Shown in pieces: positions 51,588 to 60,510 of a stretch of DNA of 64,000 nt (its first letter is position 1; every line of letters starts with the position of its first letter). The notes under the pieces were generated by a model. That model was not told the DNA's origin, did no database searches, and saw only the letters and a list, made by a program, of their open reading frames with translations. The DNA is from Acidovorax sp. (GTDB taxonomy: Bacteria > Pseudomonadota > Gammaproteobacteria > Burkholderiales > Burkholderiaceae_C). Location of the stretch: NCBI RefSeq assembly GCF_027492855.1, contig NZ_JAPUDY010000026.1, forward strand, positions 42,319 to 106,318, in the 5' to 3' direction. Position numbers and translations under genes: made by a program.

Positions 51588-54506
51588 TCAAGCTCCGGCA
51601 CTGCTGCCTGGCAACAGTTCGACGGCCACGGCGCAGTACTTGAACTCCGGGATCTTGCCAAATGGGTCCAGCGCGGCGTTGGTGAGCAAGTTGGCCGCCG
51701 CCTCCACGTAGGCGAAGGGCATGAACACGGCGCCACGCGGCGTGCCGTCGTCGCGCCGCACCCGTACCTGCACCATGCCGCGCCGCGAGCGAATGCCCAC
51801 CATCGTGCCGGGCTGCACGCCCAGCCGCGCCAGTTCCTCGCCGTGCAAGGATGCTGTGGCCATGGGCTCGATCGCATCGAGCACGGCGCTGCGCCGCGTC
51901 ATGCTACCTGTGTGCCAGTGCTCCAACTGGCGCCCGGTGATCAGCACCAGGGGGTAGTCGGCATTGGGCGTCTCGGCGGCCGAGATCACATTGGCAGGCA
52001 CCAGCTTGAGGCGCCCTGTGGGCGTGGGGAATTGCTCGGTAAAAACGATGGGCTGGCCTGGGTCGTCTTCGGCAAGGCAGGGGTAGGTCACGCTGGAGTC
52101 GCGCTCCAGCCGACTCCAGGTGATGCCGCCAATGCTGGCTTGCATGGCCTGGCGCATTTCGTCGTACACGGCGGCCACGCCCGACTCCTCACCCTCATAG
52201 GCCCACGCCAGCCCCATCCGCGTGGCGATCTGCTGAATGATCCACAGGTCGGGCCGCGCACCGCCCGGTGGGTTCAGCGCGCGGCGGCCCATCTGCACCA
52301 TGCGGTCGGTGTTGCTGGCCGTGCCCGCCTTTTCAGGCCAGGCGCTGGCGGGCAGCACCACATCGGCCAGCCAGGCGGTTTCGGTGAGGAAGATGTCCTG
52401 CACCACCAGGTGCTCCAGACTGGCCAGCGCATGGCGCGCATGGTTCAGGTCGGGGTCGCTCATGGCGGGGTTCTCGCCCATGATGTACATGCCGCGCACC
52501 TTGTGCGGGTCGCTGTCCGGCGCCAGCGCTTTGTGCATGATCTCGACCACGGTGTAGCCGGGCGCTTCATCCAGCTTGGTACCCCAGAAGTCTTCAAACC
52601 AGGCATGCGCCCCGGCGTTGTCCACGCGCTGGTAGTTGGGGAACATCATGGGGATCAGCCCCGCATCGCTTGCGCCCTGCACGTTGTTCTGGCCGCGCAG
52701 CGGGTGCAGGCCCGATCCGGGCTTGCCGATCTGGCCGGTGACGGCGCACAACGCGATCAGGCAGCGCGCGTTGTCGGTGCCGTGCACATGCTGGCTCACG
52801 CCCATGCCCCAGAGAATCATCGACGCCTTGGACTGCGCAAACGCACGCGCCACCTCGCGCAGCGTCTCGGCCGGAATACCACACACCGGGGCCATGGCCT
52901 CGGGGCTGCAGGCCATCACATTGGCCTTGAGGGCGTCGAAGTTGCTGGTGCGGTCGCGCACAAAGGCTTCATCCACCAGGCCCTCGTCGATCACCGTGTG
53001 GATCAGCGCGTTGAGCATGGCCACGTCGGTGTCGGCCTTGAACTGCAGGGTGCGCCAGGCGTGGCGGCCGATGTCGGTCACACGCGGGTCGGCCAGCACG
53101 ATTTTGGCGCCGCGCTGGGCGGCGTTTTTCATCCACGTGGCCGCCACGGGGTGGTTGGCCGTGGGGTTGGAGCCGATCACCAGGATCAGTTCGGCACGCT
53201 CCACGTCATTCACCGGGTTGCTCACCGCACCCGAGCCCACGCCTTCGAGCAGCGCGGCCACGCTGGAGGCATGGCACAGCCGCGTGCAATGGTCCACGTT
53301 GTTGCTGCCAAAGCCGGTGCGCACCAGTTTCTGGAACAGGTAAGCCTCTTCGTTGCTGCCCTTGGCCGAGCCAAAGCCCGCCAGCGCCTTGGGGCCGTGT
53401 GTGCCGTGCAAGCCCTTGAGCTGGGCTGCTGCCAAGTCCAACGCCTCGTCCCAGGTCGCTTCGCGGAAGGTGTCGCGCCAGTCGGCACCGTAGGGGCGCA
53501 CTTCCTTGGGCACGCCGGGCTTGCGGATCAGCGGCATGGTGAGCCGGTCGGGGTGATGGGCGTAGTCAAAACCAAAGCGCCCCTTGACGCACAGGCGGCC
53601 ATGGTTGGCCGGGCCGTCGCGCCCGTCCACGCTGACGATTTTTTCGTCCTTGACGTTGTAGGTGACGAGGCAGCCCACGCCGCAGAACGGGCAGACCGAG
53701 TCCACCTTGCGGTCCACCACCTGCGAGCCGATGCGCGTCTTGGCGCTGAGCGCACCCGTGGGGCAGGCTTGCACACATTCGCCGCAGGCCACGCAGGTGC
53801 TTTCGGCCATGGGGTCGTCCAGGTCGAAGACGATCTTGCTCTCGGCACCGCGCTGGGCGTAGCCGATCACGTCGTTGACCTGCTCCTCGCGGCAGGCGCG
53901 CACGCAGCGGTTGCATTGGATGCAGGCATCGAGGTTGACGGCCATGGCCGGGTGGCTGAGGTCGGGCGCGGGTTGCTCGCGGCGCAGGCCTTTGAGCGCC
54001 GGGCGCACCGCGACGCCCATGCGGCTGGCCCAGGCGCTGAGCTCTCCGTGCTGGCCCACTGTGGCTGAAATATTTGAATCAAATGGGCCGCTAGCGCTTG
54101 ATGAATAAGCGCTACCAGCTATCAATTCAGGAGTATTTTTTTCACCATCGTTCCAGCGGTAGCCTTTGTCGGGCATGTCCGACAGCAGCATCTCCACCAC
54201 CATCTGCTGGCTTTTGCGGGCGCGGGGGCTGGCGGCCTGCACTTTCATGCCTTGCGCCGGGGCGCGGCAGCAGCTGGGGGCCAACGTGCGCTCGCCCACA
54301 ATCTCGACCACACAGGCGCGGCAGTTGCCGTCGGGGCGCAGGCCGTCGGTGTAGCACAGGTGGGGGATGTCCACACCGTGGCGCTGTGCGGCCTTGAGGA
54401 TGGTTTCGCCGGGGTGGGCGGTGACGGGTTGGCCGTCCAGTTCAAAAACGATGGCCTGTTCAGCCGTCATATCGCCCACGGGGATTGGAAGGGTGCGCGC
54501 GTTCAT
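51588..54506 (-). CDS. fdsA: NAD-dependent formate dehydrogenase alpha subunit (FdsA type)
   Basis: A 972-aa cytoplasmic molybdenum/tungsten enzyme that oxidises formate and passes electrons to the FdsGB subunit. An N-terminal [2Fe-2S] domain (Cys51, Cys62, Cys65, Cys79 or Cys80) is followed by a cysteine-rich His/Cys region, two [4Fe-4S] ferredoxin motifs (CIQCNRCVRAC, CVACGECVQACP), the proximal cluster (CPFCGVGC, Cys306) and the bis-MGD domain. The active-site residue is Cys411 in DHCTRLCHA. It lacks a Tat signal. Residues about 124-147 come from an embedded palindromic repeat. It overlaps fdsGB by 4 bp. Confidence 0.94.
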   Translation of the reverse strand: MNARTLPIPVGDMTAEQAIVFELDGQPVTAHPGETILKAAQRHGVDIPHLCYTDGLRPDGNCRACVVEIVGERTLAPSCCRAPAQGMKVQAASPRARKSQQMVVEMLLSDMPDKGYRWNDGEKNTPELIAGSAYSSSASGPFDSNISATVGQHGELSAWASRMGVAVRPALKGLRREQPAPDLSHPAMAVNLDACIQCNRCVRACREEQVNDVIGYAQRGAESKIVFDLDDPMAESTCVACGECVQACPTGALSAKTRIGSQVVDRKVDSVCPFCGVGCLVTYNVKDEKIVSVDGRDGPANHGRLCVKGRFGFDYAHHPDRLTMPLIRKPGVPKEVRPYGADWRDTFREATWDEALDLAAAQLKGLHGTHGPKALAGFGSAKGSNEEAYLFQKLVRTGFGSNNVDHCTRLCHASSVAALLEGVGSGAVSNPVNDVERAELILVIGSNPTANHPVAATWMKNAAQRGAKIVLADPRVTDIGRHAWRTLQFKADTDVAMLNALIHTVIDEGLVDEAFVRDRTSNFDALKANVMACSPEAMAPVCGIPAETLREVARAFAQSKASMILWGMGVSQHVHGTDNARCLIALCAVTGQIGKPGSGLHPLRGQNNVQGASDAGLIPMMFPNYQRVDNAGAHAWFEDFWGTKLDEAPGYTVVEIMHKALAPDSDPHKVRGMYIMGENPAMSDPDLNHARHALASLEHLVVQDIFLTETAWLADVVLPASAWPEKAGTASNTDRMVQMGRRALNPPGGARPDLWIIQQIATRMGLAWAYEGEESGVAAVYDEMRQAMQASIGGITWSRLERDSSVTYPCLAEDDPGQPIVFTEQFPTPTGRLKLVPANVISAAETPNADYPLVLITGRQLEHWHTGSMTRRSAVLDAIEPMATASLHGEELARLGVQPGTMVGIRSRRGMVQVRVRRDDGTPRGAVFMPFAYVEAAANLLTNAALDPFGKIPEFKYCAVAVELLPGSSAGA
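54071..54126. repeat. Palindromic repeat, copy 5, inside the fdsA coding sequence
   Basis: The hairpin gctagcgctt/aagcgctac with AT-rich flanks is the same element as the intergenic copies. It sits in frame in fdsA and encodes roughly ELIAGSAYSSSASGPFDSNI, a low-complexity segment between the N-terminal [2Fe-2S] region and the ferredoxin-like region. Confidence 0.8.
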
Positions 54507-56326
54507 GCAGCCACCTCGTGCGCAAAATACTTCTGCACGCTACGAATGGGGTTGGGCGCCGCCTGCCCCAGCCCGCAGATAGACGCATCGCCCATCACCT
54601 GCGCCAGGTCATCAAGCAGCGTGGCATCCCACTCACCCGCCTCCATCAGCGTGGCGGCCTTGGCCGTGCCTACGCGGCAGGGCGTGCACTGGCCGCAGCT
54701 TTCGTGCTCGAAAAACCGCATCACGTTCAGCGCCGCATCGCGCGCCCGGTCGTGCTGGCTGAGCACGATGACGGCGGCCGATCCGATGAAGCAACCGTAG
54801 GGCTGCAGGGTGTCGAAGTCGAGCGGTATCTGGTTGAGGTGGGCGGGCAGGATGCCGCCCGAGGCGCCGCCGGGCAGGTAGGCGTAGAGCTGATGGCCAT
54901 CCTGCATGCCGCCGCAGTATTCGTCGATGAGTTCCTGCACCGTGATGCCTGCGGGCGCGAGCTTGACGCCGGGGTGTTTCACCCGCCCGCTCACGCTGAA
55001 ACTGCGCAGCCCCTTGCGCCCATGGCGGCCAAAACCGGCAAACCACTGCGGGCCTTTTTCAACGATGTCGCGCACCCAGTACAGCGTCTCGAAGTTGTGC
55101 TCCAGCGTGGGGCGGCCGAACAGGCCCACCTGCGCGATGTAGGGCGGGCGCATGCGCGGCTCACCGCGTTTGCCTTCGATGCTTTCGATCATGGCCGACT
55201 CTTCGCCGCAGATGTAGGCGCCCGCGCCGCGCCGCAGCTCGATGTACGGCAAGGGGCATGGCGGCTCGGCGTGCAGGTCGTCGAGCGCAGCCTGCAGCAG
55301 CGCGCGGCAGCCGTGGTATTCGTCGCGCAGGTAGATGTAGATGGCCTCGGTGCCCACCACCTGGGCGGCGATGAGCATGCCCTCCAGAAAGCGGTGCGGG
55401 TCGCGCTCGAGGTAGGTGCGGTCCTTGAAGGTGCCGGGCTCGCCTTCGTCGATGTTCACCGCCATCAGGCGCGGCGCCAATTGGTCACGCACGATGCGCC
55501 ACTTGCGCCCTGTGGGAAAACCGGCACCACCCAGGCCACGCAGGCCCGAATCCTCCATCGCCGTGAGCACGGCCTCGGCCTCCATCTCGCCGTTGACCAG
55601 CGCCGCCGCCAGTTGGTAGCCACCGTGGGCGCGGTAGGTTTTGAGGTCGGTGTGGGCGGGGCTGATGACGTACGGCTGCGCGGGAACGCTTTTCTCGGCC
55701 AACGCAGAAACATCAAAATTGATAGCTACCAGCCCAGGCGGATGAAGCGCTACAGCCCTAATTGGCTTGGAATTCACCACATCCAGCACGGAATCGACCG
55801 TGGCACGCGGCACCGGGCACTGGTGCACCACGGCCACGGGCGCCTGCTCGCAGCGGCCCACGCAGGGTACGGCCTGCACCTGCACATCGCCCTGCCCTGC
55901 GGCGCGCAGGCGTTCGGGCAGCACGGCCAGCAGTTCGCGCGCACCGGCCAGGCTGCAGCTCAGGCTGTCGCACACGCGCAGCACCAGGCGCGGGGCCTCT
56001 GCGCCCTCGCCACGCGCGATCTCAAAGTGGTGATAGAAGCTGGCCACCTCATACACCTCGGCCATCGGCAGGTTCATCTGCCGCGCCAGTGCCACCAGGT
56101 GGCGGTCGTGCAGCACGCCAAAGTGGTCGTTCAGGCGGTGCAGGTATTCGATGAGCAGGTCGCGCCGAAAACCCGCGTCCGGGCGCGGGCCCAGCAGTTG
56201 CGCCACTTCGGCCATGGCGGCATCCTCGGGCTGGCGGCCCTTGAGGTGGCTTTTGCGGCGAATGCGTTCGCGCATGTCGTTGACCGACAGGGTGGCGACG
56301 ATAGGAAGGTCGGAAGCAATGTTCAT
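54503..56326 (-). CDS. fdsB: Fused FdsG-FdsB (NuoE-NuoF-like) subunit of NAD-dependent formate dehydrogenase
   Basis: A 607-aa diaphorase subunit that transfers electrons to NAD+. Residues 30-175 are a thioredoxin-like [2Fe-2S] domain (NuoE/FdsG) with Cys119, Cys124, Cys155 and Cys159. Residues 225-600 are NuoF/FdsB-like: GLGGAGFPTGRKW for FMN, ICGEESAMIESIEGKRGEPR for NAD, and the [4Fe-4S] motif ESCGQCTPCR with a later Cys in CGLG. The two are separate proteins in Cupriavidus-type Fds and Nuo. A palindromic repeat encodes much of the linker (about 188-206). ATG 56326 matches the NuoE start. Confidence 0.92.
   Translation of the reverse strand: MNIASDLPIVATLSVNDMRERIRRKSHLKGRQPEDAAMAEVAQLLGPRPDAGFRRDLLIEYLHRLNDHFGVLHDRHLVALARQMNLPMAEVYEVASFYHHFEIARGEGAEAPRLVLRVCDSLSCSLAGARELLAVLPERLRAAGQGDVQVQAVPCVGRCEQAPVAVVHQCPVPRATVDSVLDVVNSKPIRAVALHPPGLVAINFDVSALAEKSVPAQPYVISPAHTDLKTYRAHGGYQLAAALVNGEMEAEAVLTAMEDSGLRGLGGAGFPTGRKWRIVRDQLAPRLMAVNIDEGEPGTFKDRTYLERDPHRFLEGMLIAAQVVGTEAIYIYLRDEYHGCRALLQAALDDLHAEPPCPLPYIELRRGAGAYICGEESAMIESIEGKRGEPRMRPPYIAQVGLFGRPTLEHNFETLYWVRDIVEKGPQWFAGFGRHGRKGLRSFSVSGRVKHPGVKLAPAGITVQELIDEYCGGMQDGHQLYAYLPGGASGGILPAHLNQIPLDFDTLQPYGCFIGSAAVIVLSQHDRARDAALNVMRFFEHESCGQCTPCRVGTAKAATLMEAGEWDATLLDDLAQVMGDASICGLGQAAPNPIRSVQKYFAHEVAA
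55712..55765. repeat. Palindromic repeat, copy 6, inside the fdsGB coding sequence
   Basis: ttgatagctaccagcc, then aagcgctacagccc, aligns with the intergenic repeats, in opposite orientation to copy 5 relative to coding. In frame it encodes about IRAVALHPPGLVAINF in the linker between the NuoE-like and NuoF-like domains. Confidence 0.65.
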
Positions 56327-56516
56327 GGGCCGGGTGCGTGGGCTGCGTTGTCTTGTAAAGCGTCTGCATAGGACGCGGTGTTTGACGCAGTTTCGGGCAG
56401 GGTTGCCGCGTGCGTCAAATTGCTTACGCACATGTATCGATCAGAAAAATAAATGAATTCTCAAAAAATCATTCTTTTTGCGAATTAATCTTATCCCCAC
56501 ACCGCACCCAAAGTCA

Positions 56517-57494
56517 CTATCGGTCCGCAGCCAGCAATCCACTGTGCGCCGCGGCGTGCTCCAGCCACTGGGCATCCTGCGCCAGGGCCAGCGCCGCATC
56601 AAGCGCGCGCGTGGGCTGCACCTGGCGGTGCGACAGGAAACCGATGGGCGTGGTGAGCACCGGGCTGATGAGGGGTCGTGCCTCCAGTTCGTCGTCACCG
56701 CGCACCACATCGACCAACGCGCCCGGCAATACGCTGCACAGCCCGCCCGCTATCACGCTCAGGGCCAGGGTGAGCACCGAGTCGGTCTCCATGGCGGGTT
56801 CCACCGTTACGCCCGCGCTCAGGAGCGCGGCATCGATCAGGCTGCGGTTGTACATTTCTGGCGCGAGCAGGCACAGCGGCAGGCGGGCCGCTTCGGCCCA
56901 GTGCACAGGGGCGCCGATCTGCAGCTTGCGGCCTCGGGGCCTCTGTGGCTCTTGCGGCCCATCCAGCGGAGCCGCCCGGCGCAGCAGAAAGTAATGCTCC
57001 ACATACTGCGGCCAGGTCTTCAGCGGCCCGCCACCCGCAGGCATGCGGTCGGTGTAGCCCAGGGCCAGGTCCAGCGAAATGTTCTCCAGCCCCGCCTCCA
57101 GCGCCTGCGAGCTCATCGACAGCACCACGGGCACGATACCCGGATGCCGCGCCTGCAACTGCGCCGCAAACCGCGCCAGGATGGGCATGGCCGTGGGCAC
57201 GCCGCCCAGGCGCAGTGTGCCGCGCGGGTGGGCTGCATCGCTGCTGAGCGCCTGCTTGAGCACCTGGTGCTCATGCAGCATGCGCTGGGCCGTGGCCAGC
57301 ACGCGCTCGCCCTCGGGCGTCAGGCCCTCAAAGGTGCGGCCCCGGCGCACCACCACCACGCCAAACTCCCGCTCCAGCGCACGCAGCGCGTTGGACAGCG
57401 CTGGTTGCGTGATGTGGCAGGCCTGCGCCGCGCGGCCGAAATGCTGGTGCTCATTCAGCGCCACCAGGTAGCGCAGGGAGGTGAGCAGGTTCAT
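56517..57494 (-). CDS. LysR-type transcriptional regulator
   Basis: A 325-aa regulator with an N-terminal winged helix (LRYLVALNEHQHFGRAAQACHITQPALSNALRALE, about 8-42) and a periplasmic-binding-like effector domain (about 90-300). ATG 57494 (MNLLTSLRYL) is the standard family start. It lies 190 bp upstream of fdsGB on the same strand, so it is the probable regulator of the formate dehydrogenase genes, like FdsR. Its start is only 4 bp after the stop of the YhcG-type nuclease gene, so it may also be read from that transcript. Confidence 0.92.
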   Translation of the reverse strand: MNLLTSLRYLVALNEHQHFGRAAQACHITQPALSNALRALEREFGVVVVRRGRTFEGLTPEGERVLATAQRMLHEHQVLKQALSSDAAHPRGTLRLGGVPTAMPILARFAAQLQARHPGIVPVVLSMSSQALEAGLENISLDLALGYTDRMPAGGGPLKTWPQYVEHYFLLRRAAPLDGPQEPQRPRGRKLQIGAPVHWAEAARLPLCLLAPEMYNRSLIDAALLSAGVTVEPAMETDSVLTLALSVIAGGLCSVLPGALVDVVRGDDELEARPLISPVLTTPIGFLSHRQVQPTRALDAALALAQDAQWLEHAAAHSGLLAADR

Positions 57495-57498
57495 GGGG

Positions 57499-58557
57499 TC
57501 AAGCCTTTGCCTCTGGCAGGGCACCGCCGCCCGCCAGTTCACGCTCGATCTGAGCGATGCTCGGCAGGCTGGTTTGCAGCTCTGCAGGAAGGGATTCCAG
57601 AAGCCTGTATTCAGCAATGCCCATCGGCTGCGCCTTGTCGCCCAGGGCGTATTCAGCCACCACCTTGTTCTTGGTCTTGCACAGCAGCAGGCCAATGGTG
57701 GGGTTGTCCTGCTCGCTTTTGACCTGGCGGTCCACCGCCGTGAGATAAAAGCCCAACTGGCCCAGATGCTCGGGCTTGAACTTGCCGCCCTTGAGCTCGA
57801 TCACCACATAGCAGCGCAGCTTGAGGTGATAGAAAAGCAGGTCGATAAAAAACTCGTCGCCGCCCACGTCCAGAAGCACCTGTCGGCCCACAAAGGCAAA
57901 GCCCGCTCCCAACTCCAGCAAAAATTCTGTGACGTGCTTGACCAGAGCATGCTCAACTTCGCGCTCCTGGGCTTCCCCCGTCAGTCCCAGGAAATCGAAA
58001 CGGTACGGGTCCTTGACGGATTCGCGTGCCAAATCAGATTGCGGCTTGGGCATCGTGGTGGGGAAATTGGTCACAGCTGCCCCGCTGCGCTCCAGCAAAC
58101 CTGACTCGATTTGCATCACCAACACGTTGCGCGACCAGTTGTGCTCGATGGCTTTGGCTGCGTACCACTTCCGGGTCCCCGGGCCAGGCAATTTGTCGAG
58201 CAGCGCCAGTTGGTGATACCAGGGCAATTGTGCAAGCACCCCTTGCACAAATGTCCCGTCCGGCCAGCTCTCGGCAAAGGCGCGCATGTATTTGAGGTTG
58301 CGCGGAGAAAACCCCTTCATGTCCGGAAACGCCGCACGCAAATCCAGCGCCAGCCGCTCGATCACCTTCGCGCCCCAACCTTGCGCCGCCTGGCGCTGCA
58401 GGATGTCCTGGCCGATCTGCCAGTACAAAAGCACCAGCTCACGGTTTACCGCCAGCGTGGCCCGCTGCTGGGCGGTGTGGATGCGCCCCTTCAAATCGGC
58501 CAGCCAGTCGGCATATCCGGCGGGGGTATCCATCAGGCCAGCGGGCTTTTCGCTCAT
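57499..58557 (-). CDS. YhcG-type PD-(D/E)xK nuclease domain protein (DUF1016)
   Basis: A 352-aa protein. The N-terminal domain (about 15-160) is the helical DUF1016 part (LVLLYWQIGQDILQRQ, FPDMKGFSPRNLKYMR). The C-terminal domain carries a nuclease core with Asp239 (FFIDLLFY) and Glu254-Leu-Lys256 (VVIELKGGKF). YhcG proteins are often restriction- or element-associated; none of those partners is nearby here. It sits between the formate dehydrogenase lysR and apbC with a palindromic repeat just upstream. Intact; function unknown. Confidence 0.9.
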   Translation of the reverse strand: MSEKPAGLMDTPAGYADWLADLKGRIHTAQQRATLAVNRELVLLYWQIGQDILQRQAAQGWGAKVIERLALDLRAAFPDMKGFSPRNLKYMRAFAESWPDGTFVQGVLAQLPWYHQLALLDKLPGPGTRKWYAAKAIEHNWSRNVLVMQIESGLLERSGAAVTNFPTTMPKPQSDLARESVKDPYRFDFLGLTGEAQEREVEHALVKHVTEFLLELGAGFAFVGRQVLLDVGGDEFFIDLLFYHLKLRCYVVIELKGGKFKPEHLGQLGFYLTAVDRQVKSEQDNPTIGLLLCKTKNKVVAEYALGDKAQPMGIAEYRLLESLPAELQTSLPSIAQIERELAGGGALPEAKA

Positions 58558-58573
58558 GGGTTTTAGGTCTTTT

Positions 58574-58624
58574 TAGCCACTAGCGCCCACCAACAAAGCG
58601 CAAACAGCTATTAATTTAATAGCA
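58574..58624. repeat. Palindromic intergenic repeat, copy 7
   Basis: A diverged member (cactagcgcccac, caaagcgcaaacagctattaattt) filling the gap between the apbC stop and the YhcG start. Confidence 0.7.
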
Positions 58625-58632
58625 AAACCAAC

Positions 58633-59724
58633 TCACGTGTTCTTGCTGATCGAGATCGTCGGGAATTTGTTCGAAAAATCCTTGGCCTGCTGGGCGATCT
58701 TCACCGCCACGTCGCGGGCCACCTTTTTGTAGATCTTGGCCACATCGCCATCCGGGTCGGCCACCACGGTGGGCTTGCCGCTGTCGGCCTGCAGGCGGAT
58801 GCTCATATCGAGCGGCAGCGCGCCCAGGTAGTCCATGTTGTATTCGGCGGCCATCTTCTTGCCGCCATCGGCGCCGAAAATGTGTTCCACATGGCCGCAG
58901 TTGCTGCACACGTGGGCGGCCATGTTCTCGACGATGCCCAGGATGGGCACGCCCACCTTTTCGAACATCTTGATGCCCTTCTTGGCATCGAGCAGGGCGA
59001 TGTCCTGCGGGGTGGTGACGATCACGGCGCCGGTCATGGGCACGCGCTGGCTCAAGGTAAGCTGGATGTCGCCGGTGCCGGGGGGCATGTCGATGATGAG
59101 GTAGTCCAGGTCTTTCCAGTTGGTCTGGCGCAAGAGCTGCTCCAGCGCCTGGGTGGCCATGGGGCCGCGCCAGATCATGGCCTCGTCCTGGTCCACCAGG
59201 AAGCCGATGGACATAACCTGCACGCCGTAGTTTTCGAGCGGCTCCATGGTCTTGCCGTCGTCGCTTTCGGGGCGGCGGTTAATGCCCAGCATCATGGGCT
59301 GGCTGGGGCCGTAGATGTCGGCATCCAGCACGCCCACGCTGGCGCCCTCGGCCGCCAGCGCCAGGGCCAGGTTGGCGGCGGTGGTGCTTTTGCCCACGCC
59401 GCCCTTGCCCGAGGCCACGGCGATGATGTTCTTGACCTGAGGCAAAAGCTGCACGCCGCGCTGCACGGCATGGGCGATGACCTTGGTGGTGATGTTGACC
59501 GAGACGTTCTCAACCCCGGCCACGCCCTTGGCGGCGGCCACCAGGCTGCGGCGCAGCTCGGGCACCAGGCTCTTGGCGGGGTAGCCCAGCTCCACGTCGA
59601 AGGCCACGTCGCCACCGGTGATCTGCAGGTTGCGCAGCGCGCGGGTGCTGACGAAATCCTTGCCGGTATGGGGGTCCAGCACGCTGGAAAGTGCGGCCAA
59701 AAGGCCCTGTTCGGTGACTGCCAT
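58633..59724 (-). CDS. apbC: Iron-sulfur cluster carrier ATPase (Mrp/ApbC)
   Basis: A 363-aa P-loop ATPase that binds and transfers [4Fe-4S] clusters to target apoproteins. An N-terminal MIP18-like domain (about 1-85) precedes the deviant Walker A GKGGVGKS at 106-113. The cluster-binding Cys273-x-x-Cys276 is in HVCSNCGH. The plentiful Fe-S enzymes in the neighbouring formate cluster are plausible clients, but the gene is a housekeeping one. It diverges from the Mrr-like gene. Confidence 0.96.
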   Translation of the reverse strand: MAVTEQGLLAALSSVLDPHTGKDFVSTRALRNLQITGGDVAFDVELGYPAKSLVPELRRSLVAAAKGVAGVENVSVNITTKVIAHAVQRGVQLLPQVKNIIAVASGKGGVGKSTTAANLALALAAEGASVGVLDADIYGPSQPMMLGINRRPESDDGKTMEPLENYGVQVMSIGFLVDQDEAMIWRGPMATQALEQLLRQTNWKDLDYLIIDMPPGTGDIQLTLSQRVPMTGAVIVTTPQDIALLDAKKGIKMFEKVGVPILGIVENMAAHVCSNCGHVEHIFGADGGKKMAAEYNMDYLGALPLDMSIRLQADSGKPTVVADPDGDVAKIYKKVARDVAVKIAQQAKDFSNKFPTISISKNT

Positions 59725-59832
59725 GCAAATAACTCCTGTGGGGCGGGTAGTCTATCCAAGCGCTCCAACCTCTGTAAGTGCAGGACAATGCGCACCGCAC
59801 TGCACCGTCGCTCTCCACCAAAAAGGTCTCCC

Positions 59833-60414
59833 GTGAAATTCAAGATGTCCGACAAATCCCTGTTCGCCATGTTGCTGCGCTCGCCGTGGTGGATCAGCTT
59901 TTTGGTGGTCGGCATCATCGTTCTGGCCGCAGGCGCACTGCTCCCCAAGGAATACTTCGTGGTGGGCGCGCTGGCCGGTTTCCCCATCTTTGTGGTGGGT
60001 TGTATCGCCGCCTGGAAGCAACTGCGCGCCCCCAACCCGGCCAAGGTCGTCGAGATGCTGGAAGCCGTGGGCAACATGCCTTGGCGCACCTTTGCAGACA
60101 CCCTGGCCACGGCCTGGGGCCGCGCGGGCTACACGGTGGAGCGGATCAACAGCGCCAGTACCCCCGGGGCCGACATGCGCCTGACCCAGGGCGGCAAGAC
60201 CACGCTGGTGAGCGCCAAGCGCTGGAAGGCCGCCACCCACGGCGTGGAGCCCCTGCGCGAGCTGCAGGCGGCCATGGCGGCGGCCGATGCACCAGCCGGG
60301 GTGTATGTGGCGGCGCTGGGGCAGGTCAGCGACAACGCCCGCATCTATGCGCGCGACCACGGCATCGTGGTGCTGCAGGGCGACGCCGTGGCGCAATTGC
60401 TGCTCAAGGGCTGA
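59833..60414 (+). CDS. Membrane-anchored Mrr-like restriction endonuclease-fold protein
   Basis: A 193-aa protein with two N-terminal membrane helices (about 19-38 and 45-62) and a C-terminal Mrr/PD-(D/E)xK-like domain (about 80-190): GADMRLTQGG contains the expected Asp, and LVSAKRW the Lys, but Ser replaces the usual Gln or Glu two residues before it. VYVAALGQVSDNAR resembles the following strand. GTG 59833 with aaaagg upstream is chosen; ATG 59845 is possible. It may be a non-restriction membrane protein using the fold for DNA or nucleotide binding. Confidence 0.8.
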   Translation: MKFKMSDKSLFAMLLRSPWWISFLVVGIIVLAAGALLPKEYFVVGALAGFPIFVVGCIAAWKQLRAPNPAKVVEMLEAVGNMPWRTFADTLATAWGRAGYTVERINSASTPGADMRLTQGGKTTLVSAKRWKAATHGVEPLRELQAAMAAADAPAGVYVAALGQVSDNARIYARDHGIVVLQGDAVAQLLLKG

Positions 60415-60510
60415 ACGCCGCTGCACACGGTGTGGTTCCATGCGGGTTTTCCCACGTGAAACGGTAGGGGCACCCCTCCACACTCGGGGCATCAGATTGC
60501 AACGCCCGCC

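Noticed and set aside
50655-54068. A 1137-codon open frame on the plus strand
   Set aside because: Antisense to DUF3306, DUF3305 and fdsA, all of which have clear family motifs. A composition shadow.
54485-56371. A 628-codon open frame on the plus strand
   Set aside because: Antisense to fdsGB; no start signal or recognisable domain.
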